The position numbers were made by a program, and so were the translations under genes. DNA of 64,000 nucleotides. Origin: Blastobasis lacticolella. Taxonomy: Eukaryota > Arthropoda > Insecta > Lepidoptera > Blastobasidae. Where the stretch lies: the NCBI GenBank assembly GCA_905147135.1, contig LR990043.1, forward strand, positions 21,019,584 through 21,083,583, given 5' to 3'. Shown here in pieces: positions 1 to 18,995 of the stretch (positions within the stretch are counted from its first letter, which is position 1; every line of letters begins with the position of its first letter). The notes beneath the pieces were generated by a model. That model did not search any database, was not told where the DNA came from, and was given only the letters and a program-made list of their open reading frames with translations.

Positions 1-25
1 TAAAGGTTGAGAAAGATTATATTAC

Positions 26-2583
<2,558 letters not shown>

Positions 2584-2630
2584 CTTCCAAGATTGTTAAT
2601 GCTAGTAATACAATTCATCAAAGGTGGCTT

Positions 2631-2665
2631 GTTTATATACTCATTTGATGTAATTTTACCACGTG
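2631..2665 (-). promoter_or_regulatory. Promoter of copy 1: CACGTG E-box and TATA box
   Basis: On the minus strand a palindromic CACGTG (2660-2665) is followed about 20 bases later by GTATATAAAC (2640-2631), 48-57 bases before the start codon. The same order recurs upstream of other copies: C/TACGTGG, then ACATCGAAT-like, then TATA, then a TCATTAGTA-like start region. The arrangement is seen directly. Recognition of the E-box by a bHLH factor is inference. Confidence 0.6.
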
Positions 2666-2969
2666 ATCGGAAGAAAACTATTTACAAATAAATATTTTGG
2701 TTAATTAGGCTAAGCACATAAAAATATTACGCCTTCAACATTACTGAAATAACTTGAAAGTGCATACGCAAAATTATGTGAATGATTTGAAGGTTGTTGG
2801 GTTGTTATGTAAAATTTTATAGGTATGCGTAGAAAATAAATTATTATCATAAACGTTTGTCCTTTTATTATAATGAAGGTTAAAGTACCGGTATGTTATG
2901 CTGATACCAAAAATACGCCGTAGGATTAATTGTCAAGACAAATAATGCATAGATATATACGTAACCTAG
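2666..2969. other. AT-rich upstream spacer, nothing recognised
   Basis: AT-rich DNA upstream of copy 1. No ORF with sensible content, no protease exon and no clear repeat was seen on either strand. Confidence 0.5.
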
Positions 2970-3155
2970 CCGTGTGATGTCTGGTACACAGTAGATAGCG
3001 CCAGTCCTTACACTCGTAGGTGTCGTACAAAGCGAAGGCAAAACACTGCGATGTCCAACCCGCCGGCCAAGCGTAGAAATTATGGCAATAACCTCCTCTT
3101 TCATGAGAGAGGCTCTAAGTCCTGCAGTGTACTGTTATAGGCTGTGATGATATAC
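2970..3155 (+). repeat. Interspersed repeat with GATGAT-type tail, copy a
   Basis: It shares the ordered blocks CTTACACTCGTAGGTGTCGT, CTGCGATGTCCAACCCGCC, GAGATTATGGCA-like and GGACTGTTATGGGCTGTGAT-like with copies at 7.1, 17.9, 21.0, 41.2 and 58.4 kb. The better copies end in (GAT)n. This looks like the 3' part of a non-LTR element or its SINE; the exact family is not resolved. Confidence 0.6.
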
Positions 3156-3957
3156 GTAACGTCACGCCTTTTTACCGCAGGGCTAGGCAGAGAACATTAT
3201 TGTTACACATGCTACGATGTGATAAACCTTTCTCGCTTCTCCGATTAGAGTGGTTCAGATGGTTAACAGCTGGGCAAAAATTTAAGTGATGAATTTTAAT
3301 TTCTTTTACAGGTTTTAGTGTTGTATGTATGATAAGTGTGTGTTTAAAAATAACTAGTTTAGCAGTTTTGTCTTACCCATAACGCAAGCTTTGCTTCTTG
3401 TATTGTGAATTCTTTTCACTGGTACTTTTTGTGAATTATCCAAGCATATTTAATCTTGGCCGCGTGGTGTCCGGCATCTTTTTAGCCATTTTTTTCTTTT
3501 TTTGCATATATATCTCTGATTTGATCGTGATACACACATCTCGGTCTTCTTCCTGTTCCATTCACTACTGCCATAAAGTTTATATTAGATAATGGGTAGT
3601 GTACATTAATGTTAATGAGGGAAATTGATCTTCCTACATATCAGGTTCAGTAAAATGCCACCTCGTAGGCTATCATGTAAAGAGAACTTATTGCATCGTC
3701 CATGATTATGCATTCCAGTTTCATTTGAGTTTTATGACCGATACCACTCGTTTCCGCTGAATCCTCAAGAGACATCTGCGTGGTGCCAACCGAGTAGTCG
3801 TTTCCGGTGGTAGGTTTCAAACGAGGTTTGTCACTAAGCTGCACCGTCATAAAAATGATCCATATAAATGTATATGCCACAAAAGCTGAACTTTAAAATG
3901 CAGACCGATCGAGACTAGTATCGCAGGGCTGCGCAGATTACATGAAATACTTGGGCC
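3156..3957. other. Intergenic, no gene recognised
   Basis: Mixed AT-rich sequence left of the retroelement at 3958. Nothing convincing in either strand. The 3' part of that element may continue here in decayed form. Confidence 0.4.
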
Positions 3958-4704
3958 TTATACTTGAAGGGCGATGGGGATACGGCGATCATTTTCACCG
4001 TTTAGCCAAGGCTTGTAGCGGCAGCGTCTGCCCTTGGACGCCTCCTGCCGAACTTGGAGGGTCCCAATGGAAAATGTCGGCGGTTGTATGCAGGGATAAT
4101 ACGTAGAATGGCCCTCCATGGTGCACCTGTCTGGTCGGATGCTCTCACTGCTGATAACAGATCTCAGCTGCGTAGACCGCAGCGGATAATAGCAGTAAGA
4201 GCAATACGAGGATACAGAGGTCACGAGTAGCACTTTAGTGTCATGGGGTAGGAAATTTTGTAACCTCTTGAGAGAATGAAAGGACGCAAATACTCTGCGG
4301 CTAACCTCGCCGATGTGGGTAGACCGTGATAGGGTTTGGTTGAATAAGACCCCCAAGTTCTTGACCGATTCGCTGAACTCAATGACGGTTCCATTCAAAG
4401 TCAAATTAGGCAAGTCAACAATTTTCAATTTGGGGATAAAATGTTGACTGCCAAACACAATTGCTTGTGACTTTGAAGCATTCACTCTAAGACCATACTC
4501 ACCAGCCCAACGCTCAATTTTGCACAGGTCATCGTTCAGCAACCGCGTAGCCTCAACCAAACCGGAGAGAGGCGCCGATCTATACAACTGTAGATCATCT
4601 GCATAGAGATGATGGGAAGAAGACAAACAAGAGGTGATACTATTAATAAATATAGAAAAAAGGACAGGAGACAGAATGGCCCCTTGAGGTACACCAAGAT
4701 GCAT
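3958..4704 (-). pseudogene. Reverse transcriptase fragment of a CR1/Jockey-like non-LTR retrotransposon
   Basis: The open stretch begins with the RT motif GVPQGAILSPVLFSIF and carries the polymerase box HLYADDLQLY about 30 residues later. Next come the usual post-catalytic blocks (WAGEYGLRVNASKSQ; LGVLFNQTLS). The N-terminal half of RT and the endonuclease are absent, so the copy is 5'-truncated. After about residue 170 the sequence leaves the family pattern, as if a deletion shifted the frame. This is dead copy material, not a host gene. CR1/Jockey placement rests on motif style only. Confidence 0.75.
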
Positions 4705-6261
4705 CCGCTGATGTAATCAGATTTCCTAGTGGAACCAGCGGCGAAGAGACGGGGTCTCTTTCCCTACATTGCACGGTTCCACATGACTGGAAAACGTCCT
4801 AGTGTATCAGGACGTTTCCTGCATGTGCAGACTGACCCAGCACTGCTTGGGTTTACGCTGGAACATCACAGCGAAAATTATCTATGAGGTCCTGTGGTGT
4901 TCCGATAAAAAGCGGCTGTGGATTCATAGAGATGTTTTAGTCCATTTTCAGGCAATTACACATGTCTTGGTGTATTTCGAAGATTGCCAATCTTAAAAAA
5001 AAAACTTGTCACACTACTGTCCTAATAGTTCTACAACAATTTAATTATAAAAATCCTATTTGCAAATTCTCTGATCGATTTTGATGTCCTTAGTTCTTTG
5101 CTTTCTTCGATCCCGATCATATCCCTTAGAAAAATACCGAATAAAGCTCGCTACAGTGCCTGTTTGTCCGAGTCTATCTGGGCGACAGCCACGGAGGCAC
5201 TTCCTAGGATACTGTACCTCTAATATCACGTTGCACATAAGTGGGCAGAGTACAGAGCCGTCCCCTATTATCGTTGGGGTTCATCAGGGTTCTGTGTGTT
5301 TAGGAGAACGTTTAGGAGAACATTTAGGAGTAATGATCGCTTCGAAACAAACATATTACAGACAGTTTCCTCTCTTTTTTAGAACATAATTTAATGAATT
5401 GGAGAGTCAAATTGGAGAGCCTGAAGGGCCTAACCCAAGAAATACCAACAAAAATCATAAAAACTATTACATTAAAATTGAAAATAAATGTTTCTACGAG
5501 CTGAATAGTTACTTGAAAAGGAATCTCAACAACTGTAAGTACACAAAACCAATTGTCAGGACAAGACCCTACAAAGTCCATCTACATAGTTCAAATAAAA
5601 ATTGTAAAAAATACTTTTTATTGTTAGTTTTTATGTTCGCGCAACAGTTGTTTATTATAATGTCCAGAAAGATCGATTTCAAGAACAGCCGGTCTAGCCA
5701 TTTTTGACAGCTCCGCTTGCGTGATGCGTGTATGGTAGAAAATTGACAGGTCGAAGTTCGACTATTTCTACCAACATCTAGATTGACTCTGATTGTGTAG
5801 GATCATCCGCCAATCCGCCTCCTTTGTACACTGAAAGTACGTGAATTGTCTATGGACCAAGAATTTCTACCACATACAGCTTATGTCAGATAACGTTAGC
5901 TTATGTCAAATAACGTTAGCTTATTTCAAATCCCATACATTTTTTCTACCACAAACGATTGTAGATTAACGAAACCTCTTGGCTAAGGCCGCAGTTTTTA
6001 TAAAAACAAACAATGACAAAGTTTTATTGCAATGCAGTCGAACGAATTGTTATAGAGCATATTATAGGTACTATAAAGTTTGAAAAAGAAACAATTAAAG
6101 ATCCCTTACTTTATTACCACCACCAAAGAAAAAACCAAAATACATGAATGACAATAGTTACAATTACCTATTTACGCTACCACAGAAGTTGAAGCATTAT
6201 TATGACTACTAAAGAAAAAATAGTCAAAAATACATGGATTTCAAGAATTTCAGTTAAGTAT
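4705..6261. other. Repeat debris without a gene
   Basis: No host gene seen. Around 5255-5300 (+) a short run reads EPSPIIVGVHQGS, which resembles the RT block of RTE-type elements and is followed by two near-identical 14-base repeats. At 5885-5930 a 22-base unit (ACGTTAGCTTAT-containing) occurs twice in tandem. Everything else is unassigned. Confidence 0.4.
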
Positions 6262-7124
<863 letters not shown>

Positions 7125-7371
7125 CATCATTATCATCACAAGCCGTAACAGTCTACTGCAGGACTTAGGGACTCTTTCACGAAAGGGGATGTAATTGCCA
7201 TAATCTCTACGCTTGGCCGGCAGGTTAGATATCGCAATTTTAAATATAATGATGGAAAAAGCTGCAGCCCATTTTCCAGCCTACGGAGACTCTAGATCTT
7301 TCGCCTTGTACGACACCCACAAGTGTAAGGGGTTGGTTAGTTCTACTCTGCCGGACATCACACGGCCAATG
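7125..7371 (-). repeat. Interspersed repeat with GAT-type tail, copy b
   Basis: Reverse-complement copy of the family at 2970. It starts with ATCATCATTATCATCACA, then TAACAGTCTACTGCAGGAC, and ends with a block matching the reverse complement of CACTCGTGGGTGTCGT. It carries a short insertion in the middle (about 7230-7310). Confidence 0.6.
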
Positions 7372-7403
7372 GAATAGAATAGAATAGAATAGAATAGAAT
7401 AGA
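7372..7403 (+). repeat. (GAATA)n microsatellite
   Basis: About six tandem copies of the pentamer GAATA, followed by GAGATTTATTTGGCCAA. The latter resembles the AATAAA-type end of a retroposed element read from the other strand. Confidence 0.85.
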
Positions 7404-8049
7404 GATTTATTTGGCCAACGGCTATTAAGATATATACAGGGTGTTACTTAATACATGTATAAAGCCGAAATGGTGTTAAAGTATAGCTTTCAAAGAGTAC
7501 ACTGGCGACTTCATATTATACAGACATTGAATTTTAATTTTTATAAAAAAATATTAATTTTTAAAGATAAATAACCATATCGACTACGTTGAAGCGCAGC
7601 TCTATTTCAAGTTGATGATCATATAAACAGCAGGTTAACAACCTCGTGCGACCCCTATCAAAACAAAGCAACCTCCTTAAGCCTACTACCAGGAGCCTAA
7701 TGCTGCAAACACACCGGGCGATGTGTGACGCGCACCCATTTCGGCCAACGATTATCGGTTGGCGTGAGCTGGCCAGCAATCCGCAGTGCAGCGTGGCGGT
7801 AACATCAAACGGATAGAAGCAATCATCCAAACGCAGTTTGGGCGGATACCGAAGGCCAACAAACAAACGTGCAAATACGAGCCCGAATCAGTTCCCAAAA
7901 CTCCCAAAGATCGTTTGCTTGACCACGAAATGCAAGTATTAGACCTTAGAAGTCCAAATAATTCGGGCGACAGCCCTTCATTGGCGTACATTGAGTGTGT
8001 ACACACTTTGGCGGTGCAGGATAAGATAGCCGCCAATGTTGGCAAGCGA

Positions 8050-8592
8050 AGATGGGGAGATTGTAGAAAAGGGTAATTACCCACCTGGCCGGGTGTTGTG
8101 ACCAGGGGACCAAGGGCCCGACAGTTGATCGTCGGAAGTTGTATATATGCCGTGGAAGTTGGCACATTTCTCTAGCGCGATGCAGGACGGTTAGCGCCAT
8201 CTATGTGCGGATGCTTGCCAACCTTGTGTTCGTGTACTCGTAATGTGAGTATCGTTGAGTTTCCCTAGTGGAGCGATAGATGTCGCTACAGTACTCCCCC
8301 CGGAGACTGGAGGTCGATACCGAAGCGAGAAACGCTGAAGGTGACGTATGAAGCGTAGCAGTCTGGCGATGCGGTGAGCAATGGCGTAGCTCTGGCGTGA
8401 GGTTGTGCTGTGAGCTGTGCCGAAGCGATGCCGTTCCCAAGTCTGCAGTGGGTCGAGACTGGGTGGGGGACAGTGGAGATGCCGCAGGTGAGCGACCAGG
8501 AAGCACGCGTCCGTGCCGACTATGGTCAAGGCTGTGACTGCTGTGTGCGGGAGTCAGGTAGGGAAGACGTAAGGATCACGTCGGGGTCACCA
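8050..8592 (-). mobile_element. Internally deleted gypsy-type LTR element (minus)
   Basis: On the minus strand there is a primer-binding-site-like TGGTGACCCCGA (8592-8581), then about 280 bases of leader or coding debris, then a purine tract (GGGGGGAG, near 8297) and a TGTAGCGACA start of an LTR at 8290. The putative LTR contains GCATATATACAA near 8150, a possible TATA. PBS and polypurine tract are far too close for a full element, so the interior is deleted. The far LTR end was not found. Confidence 0.5.
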
Positions 8593-8600
8593 CTTTAGCG

Positions 8601-9958
8601 ATGAAGGATAACGTTGTCGCGGACGCTCTATCAAGGGTTGAAGAGATTACAGCCACCATCGACTATCAAGCCCTCGCACGCTTTCAGGAAACAGATCCAG
8701 AACTGCGAGACCTCCTTCTTCGTGGTAGCGCTCTGAAACTGAAGAAGATTAGGGAAAACGATAGTGACTTACCTATCTTCTGCGACGTCTCCGTACAACC
8801 GCCCCGTCCGTACATCACTCCACAGCTCCGCAGACAGATCTTCTGAGTCATCCCGGGAGTACTGCTACAGCGCGACTGGTCTCACACAGATATGTATGGC
8901 CAGGGATCCAAAGAGACTGTAGAGAGTGGTCACGGCAATGCTTGCAATGCCAAAAAAGCAAGATTATCCGCCATACTAAGTCCCACCTTTCCACCTTCCT
9001 TACTCCTTCGTCGAGGTTCACTCACATACACCTCGACATCGTAGGACCTTTACCTATTTCGTCTGATTACAGGTACTGTCTCACCGTCATCGACAGATTC
9101 ACGCGATGGCCTGAGGCAGTCCCGCTCAAGGACATCACTGCAGAGTCATGCGCAGCAGCCCTCGTGTCTGGCTGGATAGCCAGGTTTGGTTGTCCTGCCC
9201 GCGTGACCACGGACCGTGGACGCCAGTTCGAGAGCCAGCTCTTCAAATCCCTTGCTGCCTTGGTTGGTGCACGTCACCTTCACACAACCGCTTATCACCC
9301 TGCGGCGAACGGGATCGTCGAGCGTCTGCATCGCCAACTAAAATCTGCCATCATGTGCCACACCACTTCAACTTGGACCGAAGCACTTCCTCTCGTCCTG
9401 CTTGGAATTCGCAGTTCGTGGAAGGAAGATCTACAGTCGTCAGCTGCGGAACTGGTTTATGGCGAGCCCCTCCGCTTGCCTGGCCAGTTTTTCGACCCGA
9501 AAAATGACGCTTCCGCTGCTGACATCTCACTCTACGCGTCCCGTCTGCGTGCTTACATGGCCAAGTTGACCCCTACACCAACTTCATGGCATACATCGTC
9601 GCCGTTCTACTTTCCACGCGACCTTACCACATCCACGCACGTTTTTCTACGTCTAGATCACGTGCGCTCATCATTGGAGCCACCATACGCCGGCCCTTAC
9701 AAAGTTTTGAAGAGGCAGCCCAAGTTCTTCACCATTGACGTCCAGGGAAAGGTGGTCAACGTCACTGTCGACAGGCTGAAACCGGCGTACCTAACCAGAG
9801 CTCCAGGTCCAGCATCATCACCATCAATTTCAACTCCAGCGCCTGCTCCAATGCCTGTTCCGCCTGCTACTTCATCAACGGTTCCGGCTTCCACTACCAC
9901 CAAGAAGACGACACGATGCGGAAGAACCATCCGGTTTCCAGATTTTTATCGACCGTAG
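8601..9958 (+). pseudogene. Gypsy-type pol fragment: RNase H end and integrase
   Basis: The first piece (8601-8846) has the NVVADALSR motif that ends the RNase H region. The frame then breaks. The second piece (8942-9958, 338 residues) is a nearly complete integrase: a CLQCQKSK remnant of the zinc finger, then Asp32 in HLDIVGPLP, Asp91 in [11 protein letters not shown] and Glu127 in [10 protein letters not shown], giving DD35E spacing. A chromatin- or DNA-binding C-terminus follows ([19 protein letters not shown]) with a Pro/Ser/Thr-rich tail. Gag, protease and RT are missing upstream, where the opposed gypsy remnant begins. The polypurine tract and LTR follow directly. Confidence 0.85.
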
Positions 9959-9981
9959 TAACGGTCTAGCAAGGGGGAAGA

Positions 9982-10481
9982 TGTGGCGAACATACTAAGA
10001 ATTTAATTTAGCATATCCGCTCAAGCGGTTTGCACTTGGGCAACCGCCTTACAATTTGGCGAGAAACGCTTCGCTTATGCATCTTGTACCAAACGCAAGA
10101 TGCATGAGAACAAAAGACTGGAGTGAAGCGCGCGGCCACGCGCGGCCAATCACGAGGCGCGGTTGTTGCTAGCCGCGGACACTATGCGCCCGCGCAGATC
10201 GACACACCGCTACTGGAGTTTGACGCATTTGCTTGTTTACATATTTTGCTTACTCGCTGTTCATTTTTGGCTTAGTGCTTTTGTAATAACTTTCATTTAA
10301 TTAAATTCTACTTTTTCTAAATTATCAAACCTTCATTTCGTGTTCCGTCTCTTTTAAACTTTCCTACCTACCTAGCCTTCAGCTAACTACATTTCTGGCC
10401 TGCAGCCTTTATTATAATTGCCCTAAGCGGTTATAATAAGTTATACCTCTTATCGGGCGACGTTTCACTAACCTGCGCCCA
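9982..10481 (+). repeat. LTR of the gypsy element, about 500 bp
   Basis: It starts with TGTGG right after the polypurine tract AAGGGGGAAG (9971-9980) downstream of the integrase. It ends in CCCA just before a PBS-like TTGGTGACCCCGA. TG...CA ends and both flanking signals support these bounds. No second LTR copy was found to confirm the length. Confidence 0.6.
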
Positions 10482-10484
10482 TAT

Positions 10485-10496
10485 TGGTGACCCCGA
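10485..10496 (+). other. Primer-binding-site-like motif after the LTR
   Basis: TGGTGACCCCGA lies 3 bases after the LTR end, as expected for the start of an element's interior, not for its 3' flank. The same 12-mer is present at 8592-8581 on the minus strand. Confidence 0.55.
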
Positions 10497-10544
10497 ATAT
10501 TTTAAAGATTAAATCTTTAACCAAAAAATTTACTGAACCAAGTT

Positions 10545-10790
10545 CACCGACATAGCCCGACGTATGGCCAGGTTTAAGTAGCAGTGGGCAGGGTACATAG
10601 CTCGCATAACGATGAGGCAGTAAAGTTTTATAGTGGCGACCACGTACCGGAAGACAGCGTAGAGCATCCTCCTACAAGGTCCGACAACCAGGTAAAGATT
10701 GCGGGTACCAGCTAGATGTGGAAGGCATAGAACCGGCCTTTGTGGGGAGGCCTATGCCTAGCAGTGAGCATCTTTTGGCTGGTATTATAG
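10545..10790 (+). mobile_element. 3' end fragment of an RTE-type non-LTR retrotransposon
   Basis: Decayed coding sequence in the order CACCGACATAGCC, GCAGTGGGCAGGGTACATAG, GTTTTATAGTGGCGACC, GGTACCAGCTAGATG, GGAGGCCTATGCC, AGCAGTGAGCA. It parallels the fragment at 26870 (where translated runs such as [13 protein letters not shown] are visible). Several stops and shifts. Confidence 0.6.
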
Positions 10791-11460
10791 GTATACAAGA
10801 CCCGTTAAAGATGCCTTAGAGTGATGATATTTTGTTAGTTAATTCCATAATTTGCTCGCTTACAGTGAAGGAATTCTTGTACAGATAAATTGATAAACGA
10901 TGCCCCAAATTAAATATAGATCTAAAGTAACGTAACGTAACGTAAAGTAACGTAGACCCCGGACTTGGTGAGCGCTCTAGAATCTAAAACCATCCCTAAG
11001 TTTGCTGTGGGTACAGAAGTTTGTACAGTAGCACCAACACATGCTCATCCCGCAGCAGTCAAACCGAAAACTAGAATATCTCTTAATTTTAACTGCTCAT
11101 TAGCTATCATGCTATTTGATGGTCAAAGATTTAAGAAGAGTCCCTTAAAGTTAAGAAGCATTCCAGTATTCGGGCGTAAGGGTGCGTCAATGTGGCGCGA
11201 GGCGCCGCAAAATTTTCCGATTTACATTTACGTTTTCTATGAACTTGTTGTTTCTAGGTAATAAAACAAATTATTTACTTTTTACAACTATAATTTAAGT
11301 TCCACATAATAAATAAGCCTTCAAGTAATTTGTGGTATTCCCTAGTTAGATATTTTATTTATGTGGGTGGCGGAATCTATTTATACTTATAGCATACTTT
11401 AAAACAAGGAATTTACTCATAAATAACTTTTGCCACCAAATACGTAGATAAAAAACGTCG
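10791..11460. other. Upstream region of copy 2
   Basis: A short ORF near 10965-11261 has no recognisable content and is likely chance. There is a CGTAACGTAACGTAAAGTAACG run at 10930-10952 (a pentamer-type repeat). Otherwise AT-rich. Confidence 0.4.
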
Positions 11461-11468
11461 AATGAGAA

Positions 11469-11474
11469 TATAAA
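11469..11474 (+). promoter_or_regulatory. TATA box of copy 2
   Basis: TATAAA in GAATGAGAATATAAACC, 43-48 bases before the ATG. It is preceded by ATACGTAG and ACGTCGAAT, diverged forms of the ACGTGG and ACATCGAAT blocks of the other copies. The canonical E-box is lost here. Confidence 0.6.
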
Positions 11475-11516
11475 CCTTTTGATGAACTGTACTATAACAA
11501 GACACAGGTTCTGAAT

Positions 11517-15953
<4,437 letters not shown>

Positions 15954-16149
15954 ATAACTGTAATTATTTAATATCTATGTAAATTCCTTTATGCTTTGGA
16001 GATGATAAAAAAATTAGTGTGTGTCTTTGTTTTTCCCTTCTTAATATTTGTTGATCTCGTAACCTACCTCCAACAGCATCGATAGGCAACGAATCTTTGG
16101 TCCACTGAAAATCATTCTATCTGCACAAGTTGCTTTGGTTCAACGGTTA

Positions 16150-16330
16150 TAATGCGTGCGGCTAAGGTATGGAACGCTGTGCCTGCGAGTGTGTTCTTTG
16201 ATCATTACAATCTGGACGCCTTCAAGGTAAGAGTGAATAGGCGTTCCTAGGAAGGCTTGCTCCATCTTCAGCCGCATCGTCACTTACAACCAGGTGAGAT
16301 GGCGGTTAATTGCCTGGATAGTCCAAAAAA
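16150..16330 (+). mobile_element. 3' end fragment of a CR1/Jockey-like retroelement
   Basis: Translated pieces (RAAKVWNAVPASVF, HYNLDAFKVRVNR) match the C-terminus seen at 54640-55029. The segment is only the last part of ORF2, followed by CAGGTGAGATGGCGG. It lies just after copy 2, outside its coding region. Confidence 0.65.
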
Positions 16331-16572
16331 AAAAATTCGATAAAGTTAATAGGCGTAAAGTAAGCAAAAACTGTTTCGTAATCAGGTTCAATCTAAAGGG
16401 CATAAAATGGAGGAAATACCAAAAAAAATATCAAAAAAGGCAACACATAACACGCGGAAGAACACCCTTTAATAAACGCGTATAGGAAGGCTCCGATCTG
16501 ATCATATATGAGCTTCTGAAGACTAGGACTTGGATAAAAACCATAGAAGAACGCTGAGTGTTAAGACGTCAC

Positions 16573-16620
16573 GGCGTCGGTTGCTTGGGTTTACTGAATG
16601 AGTAATTCTGCTGTACCTTA
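16573..16620 (+). pseudogene. Possible exon 6 tail remnant
   Basis: GGCGTCGGTTGCTTGGGTTT then CTGAATGAGTAA resembles the end of exon 6 of copy 2 ([10 protein letters not shown]). Only about 12 codons are alike and no KNSWG motif lies upstream, so this is weak. It could mark another deleted copy between copy 2 and the 17.4 kb exon 1. Confidence 0.3.
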
Positions 16621-17305
16621 TGTAAACTATAAGAAATTAAATAAGCCTAAAAACACGCGTTGGTCTCTACCTTTAGGCGTGACGATTTGTATGTAGAGAC
16701 ATGCAAAAAATACTAAGCGTTAATTTCTGTATACAGTATGCGTTTCTAAAACATTTACTGGGCGGGGAAAAAAAAAATAAGCGATTTGTATATTGTCTCT
16801 AGGACTCTTATTTCGAAATGAAAAATAAAAACTTTGAGGATATCGTACCGAAAACGTGCACAAACAGGCATAAAAAAAAATTGTGCCAGACGTTTTGTGA
16901 GTCTGCTAAACCTGTACTATAGCTACAAATTGGAATTTACTGTCTAATCGCTTCGCAGGTTGCTTTTTCCTTGTCGCAACACAATTTAGGAATGGTGAGC
17001 CATTCGACATGTAAGTTGTCATCGATTATGGTAAAAGTCGGTCGGTGTTTAATCATTTCCGAAACAGATTTATTATGAAAATACAAAGTCAAAAATCGTT
17101 TTTATGGAGTTCAAAAATTAAATATTTTATAAGTAGAAGACCAAAACTTGCTCCGTCAGCGGCCGCATCCTCGCTTCTCATCAGCTGAGAGTAATAAAAA
17201 AACTGCCGCAAGAAATATTGTTGCTCTTTTAATATTTAGGTATTTGTGGTATATTCAGAAATATAATAGATAGACGCCTCAACATTTTTACGTGTGCATT
17301 AAATA
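16621..17305. other. Intergenic, nothing recognised
   Basis: AT-rich stretch with poly-A runs. No protease exon or clear transposon found. Confidence 0.4.
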
Positions 17306-17399
17306 GCTTTTACAGCCGATTATCTAACGTTTTTAAATAAGTATATAAACAAACATCCTTTCTATAATTGTGTCATTAGTAGTCCCAGCTGAACCGAAG

Positions 17400-17566
17400 A
17401 TGTAAGTTTTTAGGAACTCTTGGATAGTAATTATATTTTTCTGCGCCTGCTCAGCGTTCGCTATGCCTCCAGAGAAACAGATATTCGACCTGGACAATAA
17501 AGCACAGCTGGTCCAGTTGTTAAACGACTTCAAGACAGACTACAAAAAGAACTACCGCCCATCCTC
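17400..17566 (+). pseudogene. Isolated protease exon 1 with promoter, dead copy
   Basis: The expected ATG (17400-17402) is followed at once by TAA. The signal-peptide codons after it (IIFFCACSAFA) and the propeptide start ([20 protein letters not shown]) are still readable. The exon breaks off after KKNYRPSS into unrelated AT-rich repeat. Upstream, CAGCCGATTATCTAACG and AGTATATAAAC (about 17311-17350) are the promoter blocks of the array. No exons 2-6 follow before the next exon 1 at 19101. A lower start inside the exon (17463) would remove the signal peptide. Confidence 0.85.
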
Positions 17567-17919
17567 ATGGATGGCTAGCCGCAAGCGCATGATAGTTTGG
17601 GTTCACACAACCACTGTCAATACACAAAATCAAATCAAATTAGTTTATTTCATTTACTTAATACGTTTTATATCTATATATATTGACATTTGGTTTTTTG
17701 ACTATTTTATTTATGTTTATTCTATAATAGCAATATGTTATTTATAAATTAATTTTATTGTTTAGATAGTAGGTATTTATTTGAAGTGGGTATTGCTTGC
17801 TTGACGGTGCAGTGTCGGTGGGATATTACGGGGCCCACTGAAAACCAGCGTTGTGGTTCGCGGCAAGCGGTCATAACATTGAGCATGAGGGTCCATTTTT
17901 CGTGGGTTTTTTGGGGGCA

Positions 17920-18140
17920 CCAACCCCTTACACTCGTGGGTGTCGTATAAAGCGACTAATGGTTTCGAGACAAAAAATCTAGAGATGGAAAGTGAGCAGC
18001 GTTCTCCATTGTTATTTTTACAACACTGCGATATCCAACCCGCGTGCCAAGCGTAGAGATTATGGCAGTAACCTTCCCTTTCATGGGAGAGGCCCTAAGT
18101 TCTGCAGTGGACTGTTATGGGCTGTGATGATGATGAGTGC
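17920..18140 (+). repeat. Interspersed repeat with GAT tail, copy c
   Basis: CCCTTACACTCGTGGGTGTC, CTGCGATATCCAACCCGCG, GCGTAGAGATTATGGCAG, CCTTTCATGGGAGAGGCCC and CAGTGGACTGTTATGGGCTG, ending GATGATGATGAG. A good reference copy of the family. Confidence 0.7.
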
Positions 18141-18559
18141 TTGGCCCTAGATGGACGCCATAATCAGGCGCAAGAGTTCCAATACTGGAAGAACTAAAAC
18201 ATCCCTTGAACCTTTCGATATCGGGCTTATGTGTCTTGACAAGTAATCTTACTTATCGTTATTGGTATCCAGTTAAAACGCGCGATAAAAGTTTGTTATG
18301 TTATTATTTCAGTAATTATTTAGAATTATGGACATAACATTTAACTGTTCGCAGACTGATATAATATTTCAAGGACTTCTTACTTGTCGTTTATCTATAG
18401 GTATGCTAGGTACTTATGCATATACCAATAAAAAAATAATTTATTACAAAGACTGTCTAGTAAATCTATTTATAGGTAATTTTATTTTTCTTTTTTTATT
18501 TATTTGTTTGTCAAACAATTTTGTTCGTTTTATTAACTAGGTAACGATATAAGTGCGGT

Positions 18560-18995
18560 AATTTTGCAAATGTGACAGGCAAAGTATTTGACACATGTGA
18601 TAAAAAACTGGCCAAGTGTGAGTCTAACTCGCATATAAAAGGTTCTGTACCATTCAACGTAATATTTCTCAGGTAAACAACAAAATTTTTATGCCATTGC
18701 AAAATTCCCAAAACTTGATGCGCGAGCCCCATTGACACTAGTCCGGTTTTTAGTAATTGTTGTTAGTCTATAGTAGGTATTCGCTCTATAATTTACAATG
18801 TAATTTTCGTTTATTTTTATTATTCTTTCAAAAAGCGATCTTAAAAAAACATACTTATTCTGTGATAATTTCAAGGATCTGGCTGTGACGGTATAAAGAT
18901 AAAGCGTGTGATATATGACGGACAGACGGACGGATACATGAGCTACAGTAATAAAATGGCTCCTTTTGGTCATCGGGTACGGAACCTTAAAAATA
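18560..18995 (+). repeat. Degenerate interspersed repeat (gacggacagacgg-type)
   Basis: It begins GTGACAGGCAAAG and AACTGGCCAAGTGTGAGTC and ends with ACGGACAGACGGACGG, then GGTCATCGGGTACGGAACC. The arrangement looks like a common, old insect repeat. No coding content; only one clear copy is in this window. Confidence 0.5.

Noticed and set aside
5081..5707. Two plus-strand ORFs of 102 codons
   Set aside because: One overlaps the RTE-like scrap; the other is Lys/Asn-rich AT-driven sequence without a domain.
7752..8165. 137-codon minus-strand ORF
   Set aside because: Overlaps the putative LTR with shadow ORFs in other frames; no recognisable domain.
8191..8529. Minus-strand ORFs of about 100-112 codons before the gypsy pol
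   Set aside because: They span the gypsy leader, polypurine tract and LTR start; no gag or protease motif seen, so treated as element debris.
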